DNA of 64,000 nt from Sympetrum striolatum (Eukaryota; Arthropoda; Insecta; Odonata; Libellulidae). The notes under the pieces were generated by a model. It was not told the origin of the DNA. It was given only the letters and a program-made list of their open reading frames with translations, and did not search any database. Positions 24,542 to 36,871 of this stretch are shown one piece after another; the stretch's first letter is position 1, and every line of letters starts with the position of its first letter. The DNA lies in contig OX388346.1 in the NCBI GenBank assembly GCA_947579665.1, forward strand, positions 85,748,615 to 85,812,614, written 5' to 3'. The position numbers were made by a program, and so were the translations under genes.

Positions 24542-25354
24542 TATCTCACACTTCCGAAGCGACCGGAACGTGATCGGAGGCTCCCAAAATCGGTGACCAA
24601 ATCGGGGATTGACCGAAAACAGATTTCCCTTTGGGTATACCGAAAGGGACTCTTAATTTCAGTCACGCCACAGAACCAATTGTCGAGACCTGCGTTCCGC
24701 TTTCCTTCGACCAAAATAAAGGAGGAAAAAAGCTCCTCAACACACCTCGTTAAGTCCATTTTCGGATCATCCCGTAGCTTTCCTAATGAGCACTCAATGG
24801 AGCGAATGAAGCGGCACAAAATGGCTTATTCTCTTTTTCTCAACAGCAATACGCAGTGCCTTCTCAAACAGCCTCGCGACAAACACCGCCTTGTGAAGAA
24901 CCCGTGCCTTCGACAGAGGAGAACGACTATGCACACAAGAGGGAAAGCGGCGCGCTTTTTTCTTTCTTCTGATTGGTTGGATTTCGGCGGTGGCGGGACG
25001 CGGAGACATCTCGGCGCCAATAAACGATTCACGCCAGACCACGAGGCTCATCGCCGTACCACCGTCTTTTTTTCTATTGGCATAGCGAGGACGCCGCATT
25101 TCACCGACATGTGTATGCAACACTTTGGAAAAGCGATGGGAATCGGTTTTTTCGGCTGTTCGATCCGCCGGAAAAATTGCCTTTCTTCCATCTATCGGAG
25201 AAAGCCAGAATTATCGAAAAAATTGGCTGAAAGAAGTGTTTTTCAATTTGGGGATTTTCGCGAGAAAGAAAAAATTCTCGGACGGAGGTTTGGCTTTCGA
25301 ATTCACACGTCAAAACTCGACAGGATGATGATGGTCGAGCTCCAGTTACACTAA
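24542..25354 (+). CDS. Longest open frame in the window, unrecognised protein
   Basis: The frame is open for about 270 codons. The best start is ATG at 24821, in CACAAA-ATG-G context (optimal for insects), giving 177 residues; other ATGs lie at 24797 and 24806. The product would be basic (many Arg/Lys), with a Gly run (GGGG), several Cys and no clear signal peptide or long hydrophobic segment. I recognise no family. Using approximate base composition, a frame this long is unlikely by chance. Against coding, the minus strand is also open for 70-109 codons and a CCAAT-type motif (TGATTGG, about 24969) lies inside, so the block could instead be promoter or untranslated DNA. Confidence 0.25.
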   Translation, partial: YLTLPKRPERDRRLPKSVTKSGIDRKQISLWVYRKGLLISVTPQNQLSRPAFRFPSTKIKEEKSSSTHLVKSIFGSSRSFPNEHSMERMKRHKMAYSLFLNSNTQCLLKQPRDKHRLVKNPCLRQRRTTMHTRGKAARFFLSSDWLDFGGGGTRRHLGANKRFTPDHEAHRRTTVFFSIGIARTPHFTDMCMQHFGKAMGIGFFGCSIRRKNCLSSIYRRKPELSKKLAERSVFQFGDFREKEKILGRRFGFRIHTSKLDRMMMVELQLH

Positions 25355-25359
25355 TCCGG

Positions 25360-26440
25360 TGCCTTAAAGATGTTAGCTGTCGGTTTTATCCACGGTCTAA
25401 TTACCGCGCTGATTAATATCTGCCATTTTTATCCGATGTCCTACTCCATCGTACACGCTCCTAATACTGAGCATTATTAATGGGGAAATTATCCAACTTT
25501 TTGGCTCACTGGGTCTTCCTGTTGTCACATTTACGGATGCAGTTGAAAATATGATTTAATTTGTACTCTGAGAATTACACTGAATTTCGTTCATAATCAT
25601 ATTTTATTACGGAGTTTAACTGAAAAATAAGGATAAAATAAAATGAATCTTGGAAATACTTAGCGGAAATCCATAATTCAAGGTATGATGATTTCTGTTT
25701 CAAACTGTATATAGAGACCCATGTAAAAAATTAAGCTAATTAACACATTTCTGCTACCTTAAGTATTATTAATGCCAGGAGTTAAGGAATCCATTAAGAA
25801 ATTTTGGCTAACCCGGGTAACAAAATATAGAGCTTTATTTTTTCATGCTGCGGATAAGCCTCAGAAAATCTCTCGTTGATTTAGACAAGAACCATGGAGC
25901 AATCCAAAAATCAAAGTTGCAAAATGTCTTTTCCATCGTAATTCCAAACCAATGGTTGATTTTGCCGCCTAAGAATCATTAAAAGCAATAGTAATATTCT
26001 TCTATTGGCCGAGCGAAGTACTTGGTATTTAACTAATGAGTAACATCATTAAACTCTCTTACCGACGTACTATATTATTATTATTATTATTATTAGAGGT
26101 CTTTATTAGGCGAGATAATTTAACGGGTGAAGTTACTATATTCGGAGCTATATTTGAAAGGAAAGGATAATACATATGAAACTATATAGAGAGGCAGTCA
26201 AAATTCCGATTAGAACCTCAATTTGCCACGAGAAATATTTGCCTTTCATCCGTGTTAACATTCCGAGAATTTGTAGAGCTATTCCTAAGGTCAACAAAAT
26301 ACCTTATGAGCATCATTACCAAAATACATAGAATTTCGACTATCCCAAATTGCCACAAAGAGAACCGAGAAATAGACAAATAACCGCTTTAACTTTCTAA
26401 TCTGAGAAGCGTAAATTATCATCATCGCTCTCGGAGGTGT
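25360..26440. other. AT-rich non-coding stretch
   Basis: The first 90 bp hold several homeodomain-type cores (TAATTA, ATTAAT) around CpG-containing sequence, as in many conserved non-coding elements. The rest is AT-rich with one microsatellite. No gene. Confidence 0.5.
26074..26095. repeat. (ATT)7 microsatellite
   Basis: Seven uninterrupted ATT units and one further A. Uninterrupted triplet runs are prone to length variation. Confidence 0.95.
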
Positions 26441-26800
26441 TAGTTGGCCACGGCCGAAAATGGTTTCCTTTCGCCTGAAGAGCGAAGGGCAACGCCCCCT
26501 TGGTGAGGCCTCCGTCTGCATGCCTCAAATATTAAGAGGGGCAACCCTCAGCCATCCATCTCTCTCTTTCTGCACCCTCCACCCACTGCTGCCCTTGGAT
26601 CCTCAGCAGCCGCCGAATATTCCAGGAGATGAATACCGCAATATCATCTCGACACGCCCCCAACACACCCACGCCGACGAGAAGGAACTCTCACACCTCA
26701 TTTCTCATCAACGCTCTGTAGATTTAGGGATTTCCGTGGAACGGCGTCAGCGCAGTGACTGGTGCGTTCTTCGGCGGGCAATTTCGCTCGGATGATATTC
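26440..26800 (+). other. GC-richer block with a 111-codon frame
   Basis: ATG at 26460 lies in GAAA-ATG-G context and opens 111 codons to 26795. The translation is Ser/Pro/Arg/His-rich without a recognised domain, and a 76-codon minus frame overlaps it. Probably non-coding, but the start context makes it worth a transcript check. Confidence 0.2.
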
Positions 26801-29800
26801 CCTGAATCATGGAATTCAATTACGAGTCGCCACTACATTCGGTGAACCAATCGATGGCTTCTAGTTAGTGGATTCGACGTTGAAGGAAATTGTGGAAAAC
26901 AGAGTTGACGAATCTTGAAATTACAAGGACCCTTAGTTGAAGATGCCCTAATGCAGTCTAACAGGCTCTTGATGAGACATATCTCAATATTTTTTCTAAA
27001 TTTTGATATAGCGAAATATTGAAAATTTAAATCGATAAGTTAAACTACTGAAGGTGGAATAGTTAATCTTAGGGCATTAAATACAAATTGAACGTGGATT
27101 TGAGAGGCTGCCATAGCTTAAGAATGATTGGTTGATAATTGTAAATGACAATGGTGGAATAGGTCGATTAAGAGCACAGGCGAAAATAATGCATTCGATA
27201 AGAGAAGTTCTTTGGAAGCCGGAAGTGACGCTTTAGGAAATTTGTATCGATTATTGTAAAAGATGTAGACTCATCATAGATTTCACCAATGCGACCAAAT
27301 GTTCGTCATGATCATTCAGAACTTAGGAGAAATTCTAATAATAAAAAGATCTGAAAGTTTGCGCAGTGAAAGATTGAATACTCCAATGCTTTGATAGCCT
27401 AACAATGATACACAACAACTCTCGTCCATTTACCATGAAAGACATTTTCGTCCTCAGCTTTTTCCTAACATCACCACGATTTCATTTGGGTAAGTGCATC
27501 GTGAATTGATTCAATACGATTTAGTAAAAACACTGAAAAGCTTATATAGGTTTCAGAGCTGAATAAAAAACTGCCGTTCATGAGATCTTATTAATTCTTT
27601 GTAGCAGTTAAATCCAATAAAGAATTTTCCAATTTGTAAATTATATCTTTTCACGAAAAATCTTTCTGTCAATCTGGAACGGATCTTAAGAAAAAACGGT
27701 GAAAATTATACGTCCCTCCTGAATCACATACCATCAACTTTCTACTTAAAGTTCCGATAATAGCTAATCCGAACCTGGAGAAGATAATCAAAAGTCGAGC
27801 GTTTATCCTTTGGGACTATGAAACGGGAGAAATCGAGAGTTGGGTCTTTGTGCCATCGGATTTTTTGTCCCACCAAAACTAGTGCGTACCCAATCAAGCC
27901 CACTTTCTGGCACGCAACGCCGTTGCTCTTTCGGTGTGTTCAATCCCTTAAACGGTTTTCATCACGTGTGAAGATTTGGGCCGCGGGCGATTCGGTGAGA
28001 CTCGAGCGCCTCTTTTGGTGAATGTGGACAACTCCTTGCCAGGATTCGTAAAAAAGGTTTGACGGGAGTGGAAGAGAAAGAAGAAAGCGAAAGATTGGCG
28101 GCGAAGGGCTATGCTAATCGTCAAAGAACAAAACGGACTGCGATTAAATTAACATTAAAAGCCGTACCACTGCACGGGGCAAAACGTTTGGAATTTTTTG
28201 CTCTCGATTCAAACCGATATGCATCATCCGAGAAGGGTCGGGAGGAAAAAATCATGAATCATTACTCCGTATCGCATTGGATCTAACTGTCGTGCAAACG
28301 AGAAGATTAGGGTTAACGTAATTACGGCTGAATGACTTTTTTCATTCCACACCGCTCTAAGGTTTCTCGGGTTATTGATTTTAGAGATTGATTGACCGTT
28401 CCGTAATAGTTACGCATATTTTCAAACGCATTCATTTAGAATCGATTTCTTATTGGACAACGTATATCAGGAGTCGTCATCCCTTGAATTTATAAGGCTC
28501 TCAATTTAATGTTTTTTTTTTAGATTTAATTCAGCCAATTTAGCATCGCTTCAGACTCCCAGACAGGTAGAAACTATATTAGTGTTTCGATTTCAGGAGC
28601 ATCAAAAAATGCCCATGATAACAGATAATAGGAAAAAACAGTGACGTGAACTAACATTCAACATATCTAAGAAATTCTACTGTATCCCCGTGTTATATTT
28701 TTAGGAAATAACAATGCAGAAAGCAATTAATATATATTGTCTTTTAATCACAGGAATTCCATTTTTCTAAATAATTAAATTTCATCAACCCTCATAATTT
28801 ATTAGCATTTTAAATGTTTTTCTAAAAGCTTTATTTACAAGTATTAGACGATAAGAATTTAAAAAAATACAAGAATGCTGAGAATATATTCCTCAATGTA
28901 TATAAGTACCAGTGGTAGATACATATAAGTAACAAATTAAAATATTCATCTTGTTCAGAATCCATTCATAATTCTAACATCTTTCCTTACAATTCATACT
29001 GAATTGGGATGATATTAATTATAACGTGTTATTGTATTTAATCTTATATTCCACTCTTACTCAGAGTTCGAGAAAAGATTTCCGATGAGATTCGCCTTAT
29101 TTATCATTCAGTGAAGACCAAAAGGAAGAATGGAAAGAAGAGATGCAGAATTGCCCGCGAATACTTTCGAGCGGCGCAAAACGAATTCCCGAAGGAGCCC
29201 GGGCGTTATTTATATAGCTCAATATCCCTGATCGATTTATTCCCCATGGTTTTCGCCACCTACCTCATGCGCCCCCGAGGGGAAGGGACGTGTCAGAACC
29301 GTTATTCGGCCCAAGGAAAGAGAAAATGTGCTCTACACGCGTCCATATCTCCAGCAATCGATCTCTCATCCGCCGCCGTGAGCTTAATCAAATCGGCTCT
29401 CACTACTTAAAATGTAAGGCGAAGATTCGCCGCACGGCGCATCGCATTTGTTTTCCGCGGAGCCCTTCACCGAGCAGCTGCTCATTCCTCACGGAAATTA
29501 TCTTGGATTTCGGTCGGGGATCGAACGAATCAGATGGGCTAAATAAAACGCAGTCGTGATCCATTTCATTCCATTGGTCCAGAGGCTGCTCATAAGACGT
29601 TCCTTTCGTATAAAGCAAAGCAGCGCTAACAAATTCACCCGGTTTATCATTAAGTTATATTTGTCAATTATGAAAAGGCGGAAATGGAGAAAGCATTACT
29701 AGAATATAATAATCAATCATTTTTTATCGTCTATTGAATTGAATTGAATGATTGAATGTACAGAAAAATAACTATATAAATGGAATAAAGTGAGCAATTG

Positions 29801-30325
29801 AATGATCTGTATTAACTAGAATTGGTAATTGGTCTTAAAATGACGAATAGGAAGCAAATTTGCAAAAAAAAACATTTCATAATTTCACCACCATTTGTGT
29901 AAAATGAACGTGAAATATTGCAAATTATAATAGCTGACCTATTCAAATTATCTCCTCTAAATGATGCTATTGCAGAGAGAAACCTCAAAAACGATCTATG
30001 TTATTTAAATTTCAGCTAATAGAAATAAACTATTGAATATTATATGCAGATTTATAATATAAAAACACCGTGAAATGTAAATAACGAATCTAAGTGTTAT
30101 CAATCGTCACCCTATATGCAAATCATCTGAGTCAGGTTTTACTGTTTTTTTTTAAATTTATTCCATAACGAGGGTATCGTGAATATGAAAAAATCCAGCA
30201 TAAATCCAGAGGATATCGTTGCATTGGGAATTGCGAAGAATTCTCATTTAGCTTTTTCAGATCAGCCTCAGAACCACTATCTATTTCAAAATTTTGTTGT
30301 GCTATTTAAATTTAAGCGCAAATTA
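26801..30325. other. Alternating AT-rich and GC-richer non-coding stretch
   Basis: AT-rich at 26801-27800, 28330-29090 and 29640-30325. GC-richer blocks lie at 27800-28330 (frames of 67 and 75 codons) and 29090-29640 (frames of 99, 89 and 71 codons on both strands). A run of pentamer-like ATTGA words lies at 29733-29758. No protein is recognised. Confidence 0.5.
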
Positions 30326-30329
30326 TGAT

Positions 30330-30642
30330 TACAAAAATCACTTGTCTCCCCACTAAAAGGTCCCCTCCTCCTCTAAACCTTAATCACACTTCATATTTTA
30401 GTCCGATTCCACCTTGGACGCCTTCTCGTTGCCCTCGTTACCCTTGCGACGGCCATCGCTTCTCCGTGTCTCCACACAGTCACGCAAGCACCCGTGACGT
30501 CGCATCCTCACGCAACACAACAGCACGTGCACGAGAATTTCTAAATGCGCGCCAGCGGACGGAATGACTTTTTCTGCGGATTTCGGCACAGCGATTGCCG
30601 CGAAGAGGATTCCGTAGCAAATCGATGAAAATGAAACTCAGG
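30330..30642 (+). other. CpG-rich block ending in ATG and donor-like site
   Basis: The block runs from pyrimidine-rich to CpG-rich sequence and ends with ATGAAAATGAAACTCAG/GTAATT (ATG at 30626, donor after 30642). This could be a first exon encoding MKMKL plus part of a codon, but the start context is only moderate and no partner exon is known. Confidence 0.15.
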
Positions 30643-30645
30643 TAA

Positions 30646-31390
30646 TTTAAATATTGAACTTAACATCCCAAAACTTCTAAATATATCTGCTGCTTGAAAT
30701 ATCGGAGTTAGCCGAATGCTTTACGACAGTTTTTGTGCTGATAATACTAAAATATATATCATTCAAATTGCGAGATTTATTTCTTAACCATATAGGTTTT
30801 GGTGTAATTAAAATTTCTCATTTTAATTGATTTGATTTTGAGGTTTGCCTAAAAATAATCGATAAGTTAACCTACCATGAAAAAAGGTCAAGCGACATTG
30901 ATTTAAGTTTCCTGTGAAAATCATTTCAATTATCACCGTGGAAATGATATTCCGATGGCACCAAGCACTTCCTAAACGTGCAAGAGAGTTTTTCCGATCG
31001 ATTCGTAGGAGGGTACCAGTTTCATTTAAGTGGACCTACAATTAAGCTCGTCTCGTCCTCTTTGGCAGCAAATGAGAAGTGAATCCGAGATAGCCGACCA
31101 CTATCCGCTCGGTCATCTTTGATTCTCGCGTTGACTTCCGGTAGGATAATCATTTTGCCCTCCTTTTTCTCGTTTTATTACGCTTGCGTAGGCTATAAAA
31201 GCTTTTGAATAACTCCATCTGGCGAAAGAAACGAATGACCTAGGTTGTAATGGGGCTACCATATGAACATAAAAGAAAGCCTGACTACCTATTAGACTCT
31301 CAACATTGTTAATTTGTTGCCAGGCAGCTACATAAAGTACTAAATATGAAAAGATTACATCAGTCGAAACCATTAATTTTAACTATTTCT
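30646..31390. other. Non-coding stretch
   Basis: AT-rich, then slightly GC-richer at 30940-31270. A TATAAAAG at 31194 is part of a short palindrome and has no initiator at the usual distance. No gene. Confidence 0.5.
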
Positions 31391-31394
31391 GTAT

Positions 31395-31533
31395 TGATGA
31401 AAAATAACAATTTGTACTTTTTCCACAGTATTTATTAAAAACAATAAATGGAAACAAAACACGACTAGTTTTGTTTCCATTTATTTTTTTTTATAAATAC
31501 TGTGGAAAAAGTACAAATTGTTACTTTTCATCA
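31395..31533. repeat. Near-perfect 66-bp inverted repeat with 7-nt loop
   Basis: The left arm 31395-31460 and right arm 31468-31533 are inverted copies with three mismatches in 66 positions, around a 7-nt loop (ACGACTA). Complementarity stops sharply at both outer ends. No target-site duplication is visible. The unit carries motifs such as TTTTTCCACAGTATTTAT and AATGGAAACAAAAC. It could be a foldback or MITE-like element, a junction of two head-to-head repeat ends, or a template-switch duplication. If transcribed, it would form a long hairpin RNA. Near identity of the arms implies recent origin, gene conversion or selection on structure. Confidence 0.9.
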
Positions 31534-34500
31534 TGACGTATTTCCACAAGACAGATAATGCGAAATTTATTTTTGTATTGATTAAAGCTCATTCACGATC
31601 ATTTGATATCCAGAAAATGTTATTTGGGCATAAGGAAGTTGCAGTAAATGTTGACTGCAAGACAGTAATTATCTCAAAGCTCAGACTATTGTTTACATAT
31701 TATTGCTTTCATCATTCTACGGCGTGTCTTGTAATCCTGATTATTTACCATTACTTAAACTTACATTACACTTAAAACTTCTAATTTTATAAAATGATAA
31801 TGTTGTAGTGGACTTTGGTCGGCTTACTGAAAGTGGATATGATAATTGACGTGTTTTGCTGTGAGTCTGCGGCAGACGTTGTGATGATCATCGTTAGACA
31901 ACATTTATATTGTGTGACTGACAATATTATTAGTGTAACTGATTATTCTATTGTTACTAATATGTTTTTTCAAAGTGGTGTAATCCCTTGCCACCTGAAG
32001 ATTTAGTTCCACTTGTAAGGTTTAGTTACAATAATAAAAATAATAATAACTGGGAATTTCCAGCATTACATTCCAATTAATGTATATTTGATTAACTTTA
32101 GATACCGTAATTTCGAAAATTGTATGTATTTTGAGAGATTTGATTGATAAGGTAATACTGCCTTTGGGTTCCTTTGAATTGAATGTAGTAGGTTGTCTTC
32201 CTATGGCACAATCTATTCGGATTTTATCTCCCCTTGCGAAATTCCCGTCTACTTCTAAGTCGAGGACAAAGTGTGGCGAAAACCAACGGAAAGAGAAGAG
32301 GGGATTAATACTCTTGGATCGCTCTAAATCGCCGTAATTGTTTTCATTCTCGTTGGCGGAGTCCAATGCGTGGTTCGTCGTCTCCTCCCTTTCAGCAATT
32401 AGAGTCACGATCTCCCCTTTTTTTCTTTGGTCTCCCCGCGATCAGGAATCCAGGAAATTCCTCCGAAAAGGCACAATTAATAAATGCGCCGCGGCAGGAC
32501 ACGACATGTTTCACCAACGCTCGGAAATATGCGTTTATATAACGATAAGAGAGGGTCCGAAAAATTCCATAATTTCCCAGCGTGGCTCGTATCTAGTGAT
32601 AAACGATGGAGGGTCGTTAGGCGGGGGAATCGTGACGAAGGGGTGGGAGGAAGTGAGGAAGGAGAAGGCACGAAGAAGATCGGACTGGGGAAGGGTTAGA
32701 TGCATATGAAGGAACGCGGGAGAAAGGCTGTGCGCAGCGTTGCCAAAAGATTTTTTCTTTCTTTTAAGTCTTTTGTCATAAATATGCTGATTTTCCTTAA
32801 GTGAGAGAATTAACACCTAAACAAGCCGTAGGAAATGAATGCTCTCGAGACAAAATCATTGTCATGTTGTATCGTTGCTGAAAAGCACTATCTGCTGAAA
32901 ACCAACACCACCTTACTAAATCACAACAGTCGGAACCAATACTGCTATACTAGAAATACAACTCAATTATAAAATTATGTTGAAACATTTAATTTCTTGC
33001 GACTATGGCGTAAAACTTACAAAATACTTTTGAAGTTATATCAATATATACTTTGTTTAACAGTGACTCGAATAATATTCATATCAATAAAATTCTAATT
33101 TAATCCACTACTAGTTTCCAATCTAACTAACCCATGTCATTCAATTTCAAAGAAGCAACTTGATAAGTTAACGAATGGTCAAGGGTATCTGAAAATGAAA
33201 CGTCTGTTTAGAGAGACATTTAATTTCCATCCAAAATTTACGATATTTTACAAAGAAAATGAATTCAGCGTATCAAAAATTCTCATCAACGCTTTGAAAC
33301 TTTTCATTTCAACAGTATTTTTCTAAAAACAACCACGCTTTCATTTTGCTCCATATTTTCGTGTACTCCATGCAGGAATTATGTGATATTTTTACTTTTC
33401 TTTAGTGCACAATAAAATTATTTTCATTGCTAGTACAAAAGAGTTTAAAATGTGATTTACATTTATTAAAGAGAATGAGGCATTTTCACAAAATACTTTA
33501 CATAAAGGCATCTTTGACTTGGGTATCCGAATATGCCCTGAGTGTAATAAAAATCGTTAATACTCGATAAAAATTAACTGAATTGGCAACCCTGGTGGAG
33601 GCGGGGATGGAAGGGGTGGGCGATGGAAAGATGTTAGCCAGAGGGTTTGGTGGGCGGCAGTGGAGGCAAAGAGAAGATGGAGTAGGAGGCCTGGCTGGCC
33701 ATAAAGGTGTGTGTGTTTGTGTTAAAGGAAAAAAAGAAAACGCCGACTTCGATTTCGGTATCGAAGATCGAGTTGACTGATTGCTATTGGAAATGTTTGT
33801 AAGTTAAGCGGGTTGGTGATTAAAGAAGCGGGCAATGCCGGAGGAAGAGGAGGCGAAGGAAGTGTTAACTGCTCAAGTGGAAGTGCCTCAGGGTTAAGGG
33901 TCTATCACCTCGTGCTCTGCGCGTTTGGCCCCGGTGAGCGGGAGGGGAGTTAGGTGTTAAACAACAGCGATTAGGTGTGAGTTCAGGGAAATCGTTAGTT
34001 TTTGCGCGGACTTCTTCTCAAACAACTACTTTGACACTCCAGTTAAGTGGTATGAATATGTTAGGATCAGTATGAAGATTAATATCAGATTTAAAAAAAT
34101 CAAAGAAAATTAATTGTCATTAGGCGTAATTAATCCAAAGATCGTTAGCGAAATGGCCTTGTAATAACAGGGATTCCCTTTTTACAATTCCATGATAGAA
34201 GTTATTGTTAGTTAACTAGGGAACTGGAACTGAAGATATTATGGGATTTATTTCTGTAGGCGTCTTTTGTCCTTTCAAGTTTAATGAGTATGTCCAATCT
34301 ATTGAAGAATGAAATTACGGGAAACAGAGATCAAATTTCGATTCCAAAAGATTAAAACAGGTAAATTGATTTTAAAAATGTAAATAAACAATTTTTTGTG
34401 ATTTACTGCTACACCTTTCCATTGCAATAATGTATCTATACTGTAGAAATAAGCCACCAATAAATAAATTTATAAGGATGTTTAAATAGAAAAGTACAAA

Positions 34501-35180
34501 AAGAGAATCCCAGAGTTTTCATTCAGACAAAGATTCCATAACTATACAATCAATATCCACGCCTGATATCAAATAATTAGATTTATTAAATCTTGCTTAA
34601 GTTCATAAAATATTTATAATGATTCGCTTCAAATTATTCATTAGAAATTTGAAATTATCCTCTGAAATGTTTGAAGTAATTACAGTACTGATAACATTAC
34701 CATTGCTAAATATGTCTTATCTGAGTTATAATTAATTTCAGTCGTCACATGTGGAAATATTGCCTCTAATTTCTTCAACAACGACTCAACAGACAACTCA
34801 TCCCATGCCTCAGTAACAAAGTGGAGATCCTGCGCAAACACAAAAGCCGGAGTCTTCCACCGCTTTTCATCTCGCATGCCTACTTCCCGAGTTGCATTCC
34901 TCTCTCAAGTAAATTAATGCATTCACACATAATGATCCGCCACTAAATATCACATTACAAACACGATTATTCTCTCGAAACAAACAAAAAAAGGCTAACG
35001 GCGACTCAAGGACTCTCGCAGGCGGATATGACCCTTAGAGAGAAATGTATGCCGACCGCTCCGTGATGGATTGAATAATTAAAACGATACTCTCGCTCGA
35101 GTGAGGATAAAGGCTGTTTAGGAGAAAAATCTCGCGTCTCTTCCGGATTAACTGACCTCTCCACAAGGTTGAGCTCGTAG
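31534..35180. other. Alternating AT-rich and GC-richer non-coding stretch
   Basis: Frames of 85 (31518-31775) and 63 codons (31815-32006) follow the hairpin, with no recognised motif. GC-richer blocks lie at 32100-32750 (frames up to 128 codons on both strands) and 33580-34030 (G-rich on the plus strand, low-complexity Gly/Arg frame of 65 codons, a short TG run at 33706). Positions 34030-34780 are AT-rich. No protein is recognised. Confidence 0.5.
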
Positions 35181-35186
35181 GCAGAT

Positions 35187-35245
35187 TGGGTCAGCTGGTT
35201 AGTGAGGTGTCCCGTATAGCGAGTGTGCACCTGTTGGTGATAGCC
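35187..35245 (+). repeat. tRNA-like A-box with degenerate B-box
   Basis: TGGGTCAGCTGGTTAG (35187-35202) is very close to the D-arm/A-box region of many tRNAs (one deviation from TRGYNNARNNGG). About 44 bp on, TGTTGGTGATAGCCC is a weak B-box relative with an insertion. The D stem does not pair fully. This may be an old tRNA-derived SINE; A-box matches alone are common by chance. Confidence 0.22.
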
Positions 35246-36540
35246 CAAACAGCCGTCTTCCGAGAGACCGCAAGCGGCAATTTATGCTAATGCTCTGACG
35301 CCACAGAGGAACCTGGATCAATCAGAGCCGTTACTTTGCACAAATCTGGGCGTAACGAATTGAAATCGCGGAAAATTCCTCTATGTCATCCTCAATGAAA
35401 CTTCACGCATGTGTTCTTATCAACTTATGAATTTTAAGGTTAATATCTTTCTCTGCCTTAACAACGCAATCTCTCGTAATTATATAATGTCTTCCCAAAG
35501 AGTGATTTGAATATACTGACAATACCTTTCTATTGCTTTGCGTCATACGCCACCTATTATTAGGGTGCCTCTAAAAATAAATGTTTATGCAACACCCGAG
35601 GAATGGACAAAGAGTAGAAGTATTGACATAGTTAAGAAATGTTTCTTTTGGTTTAAGAATGCATTAAACAATACCCTTCCATAGTCTACATCTACAACAA
35701 TGCCTATGAATTATATCATCTGTTGATTAGTTGGGCTATGTTCACACAATTATCGATCAGGCATTGAAATATTTTACTAATACTGATAGCATTGATTGAT
35801 TATCATTATAAATATCATTGAAATTGGTTTGCTACTTACAGTTCATCACGAATTAACGTATGAATGAGATTTCATGATCTATAAAACTAACGACTGGCTT
35901 AAATAACCTCACTTTGCAGCGTATAGAAATCATTAAAAGTCACACGCTTTTTCATTTCCGTAGTACCAACTATCCTCTACTTTTCTTCTAAAGTTACGAA
36001 AGACTTTCCTCATGCACTAGCAGTAGTAGCTACTTTCAGTATACACATGGTATGTAAGGTCTCTTTTTAAGAAAATGACTTTATTTCCCCTTTCTACTAC
36101 TTTATTATACATTGCACGTAGTAAATTTTCAGCACGCGAACTAATTCTAACCTGTCGTGATTCTAAGAATTGTAGCGATCCAAAAGTAAAAAGATATATG
36201 CTTTCCGTAAGGAGTTACTCTTTCGCTAGGTCCCAAATTAGATTTGAATTACAGCAATATTCACGATGAATAATAAAACTCATAATCTCTTAAAAATATA
36301 GTAACAACTCTAGAATTGCAAACTTTCCGGTCAAAAGTTTTACTCTGTGTAATCAATAAAAACATTTATTAAAACGAAAGCGTGAATTTAGATTAATTTG
36401 CAGGTGCGAGATTTAAAGAAGGAGGGTATAATTATCATTCTGGACATATCCAACGCTATTGAAAAATAGCGTAAGACTTTACGCTAAAGACTAGATCAGG
36501 AAGCGTAGGACGGTAGATAGCGGAGAAAAGTGCAGCTTTC
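35246..36540. other. Non-coding stretch
   Basis: A CpG-containing block continues to about 35400, then AT-rich sequence without frames beyond 64 codons or notable motifs. Confidence 0.5.
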
Positions 36541-36571
36541 ATTGCATTTAATTTCATACATTTCTATTCAG

Positions 36572-36871
36572 GACCCGTGTATTTCCTTTCCCTCTCCCTT
36601 CTCGTGCGCTGAGATACCAATCGCAGATGAATCAGTATCTGCAAAGAATAGAGCGAGCGAGAGGCACCGTGTCGCTGGAAACAGGTTTTGGGATAAAAAT
36701 GTGATGCTGTTGATGTATCGCGGGATATCGAAAGACACCGACTTTCGGGACGAGAGAGGAATTCCTTATGCAAGGCATTTTGCATCCGACCGAATTGATT
36801 TGCAGCCACCGAGGGGAGATGCATATTATATTCAGAGGATTATCGTTAATCATTCGCCTTACTTTATATAA
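36572..36871 (+). CDS. Candidate exon behind a good acceptor (unrecognised)
   Basis: The acceptor TACATTTCTATTCAG ends at 36571 behind a T-rich run. The plus frame 36530-36871 is open through it, leaving about 100 codons to a stop at 36871. The translation is mixed and charged, rich in Arg/Asp/Ser, with no recognised domain. A weak donor (ACAG/GTTTTG) lies at about 36684. Minus frames of 73-86 codons overlap, so openness alone is weak evidence. It could be a terminal exon or a coincidence. Confidence 0.18.
   Translation, partial: DPCISFPSPFSCAEIPIADESVSAKNRASERHRVAGNRFWDKNVMLLMYRGISKDTDFRDERGIPYARHFASDRIDLQPPRGDAYYIQRIIVNHSPYFI

Noticed and set aside
31190..31225. TATAAAAG as a TATA box
   Set aside because: It is part of the palindrome AAAAGCTTTT, and no initiator lies at the usual distance.
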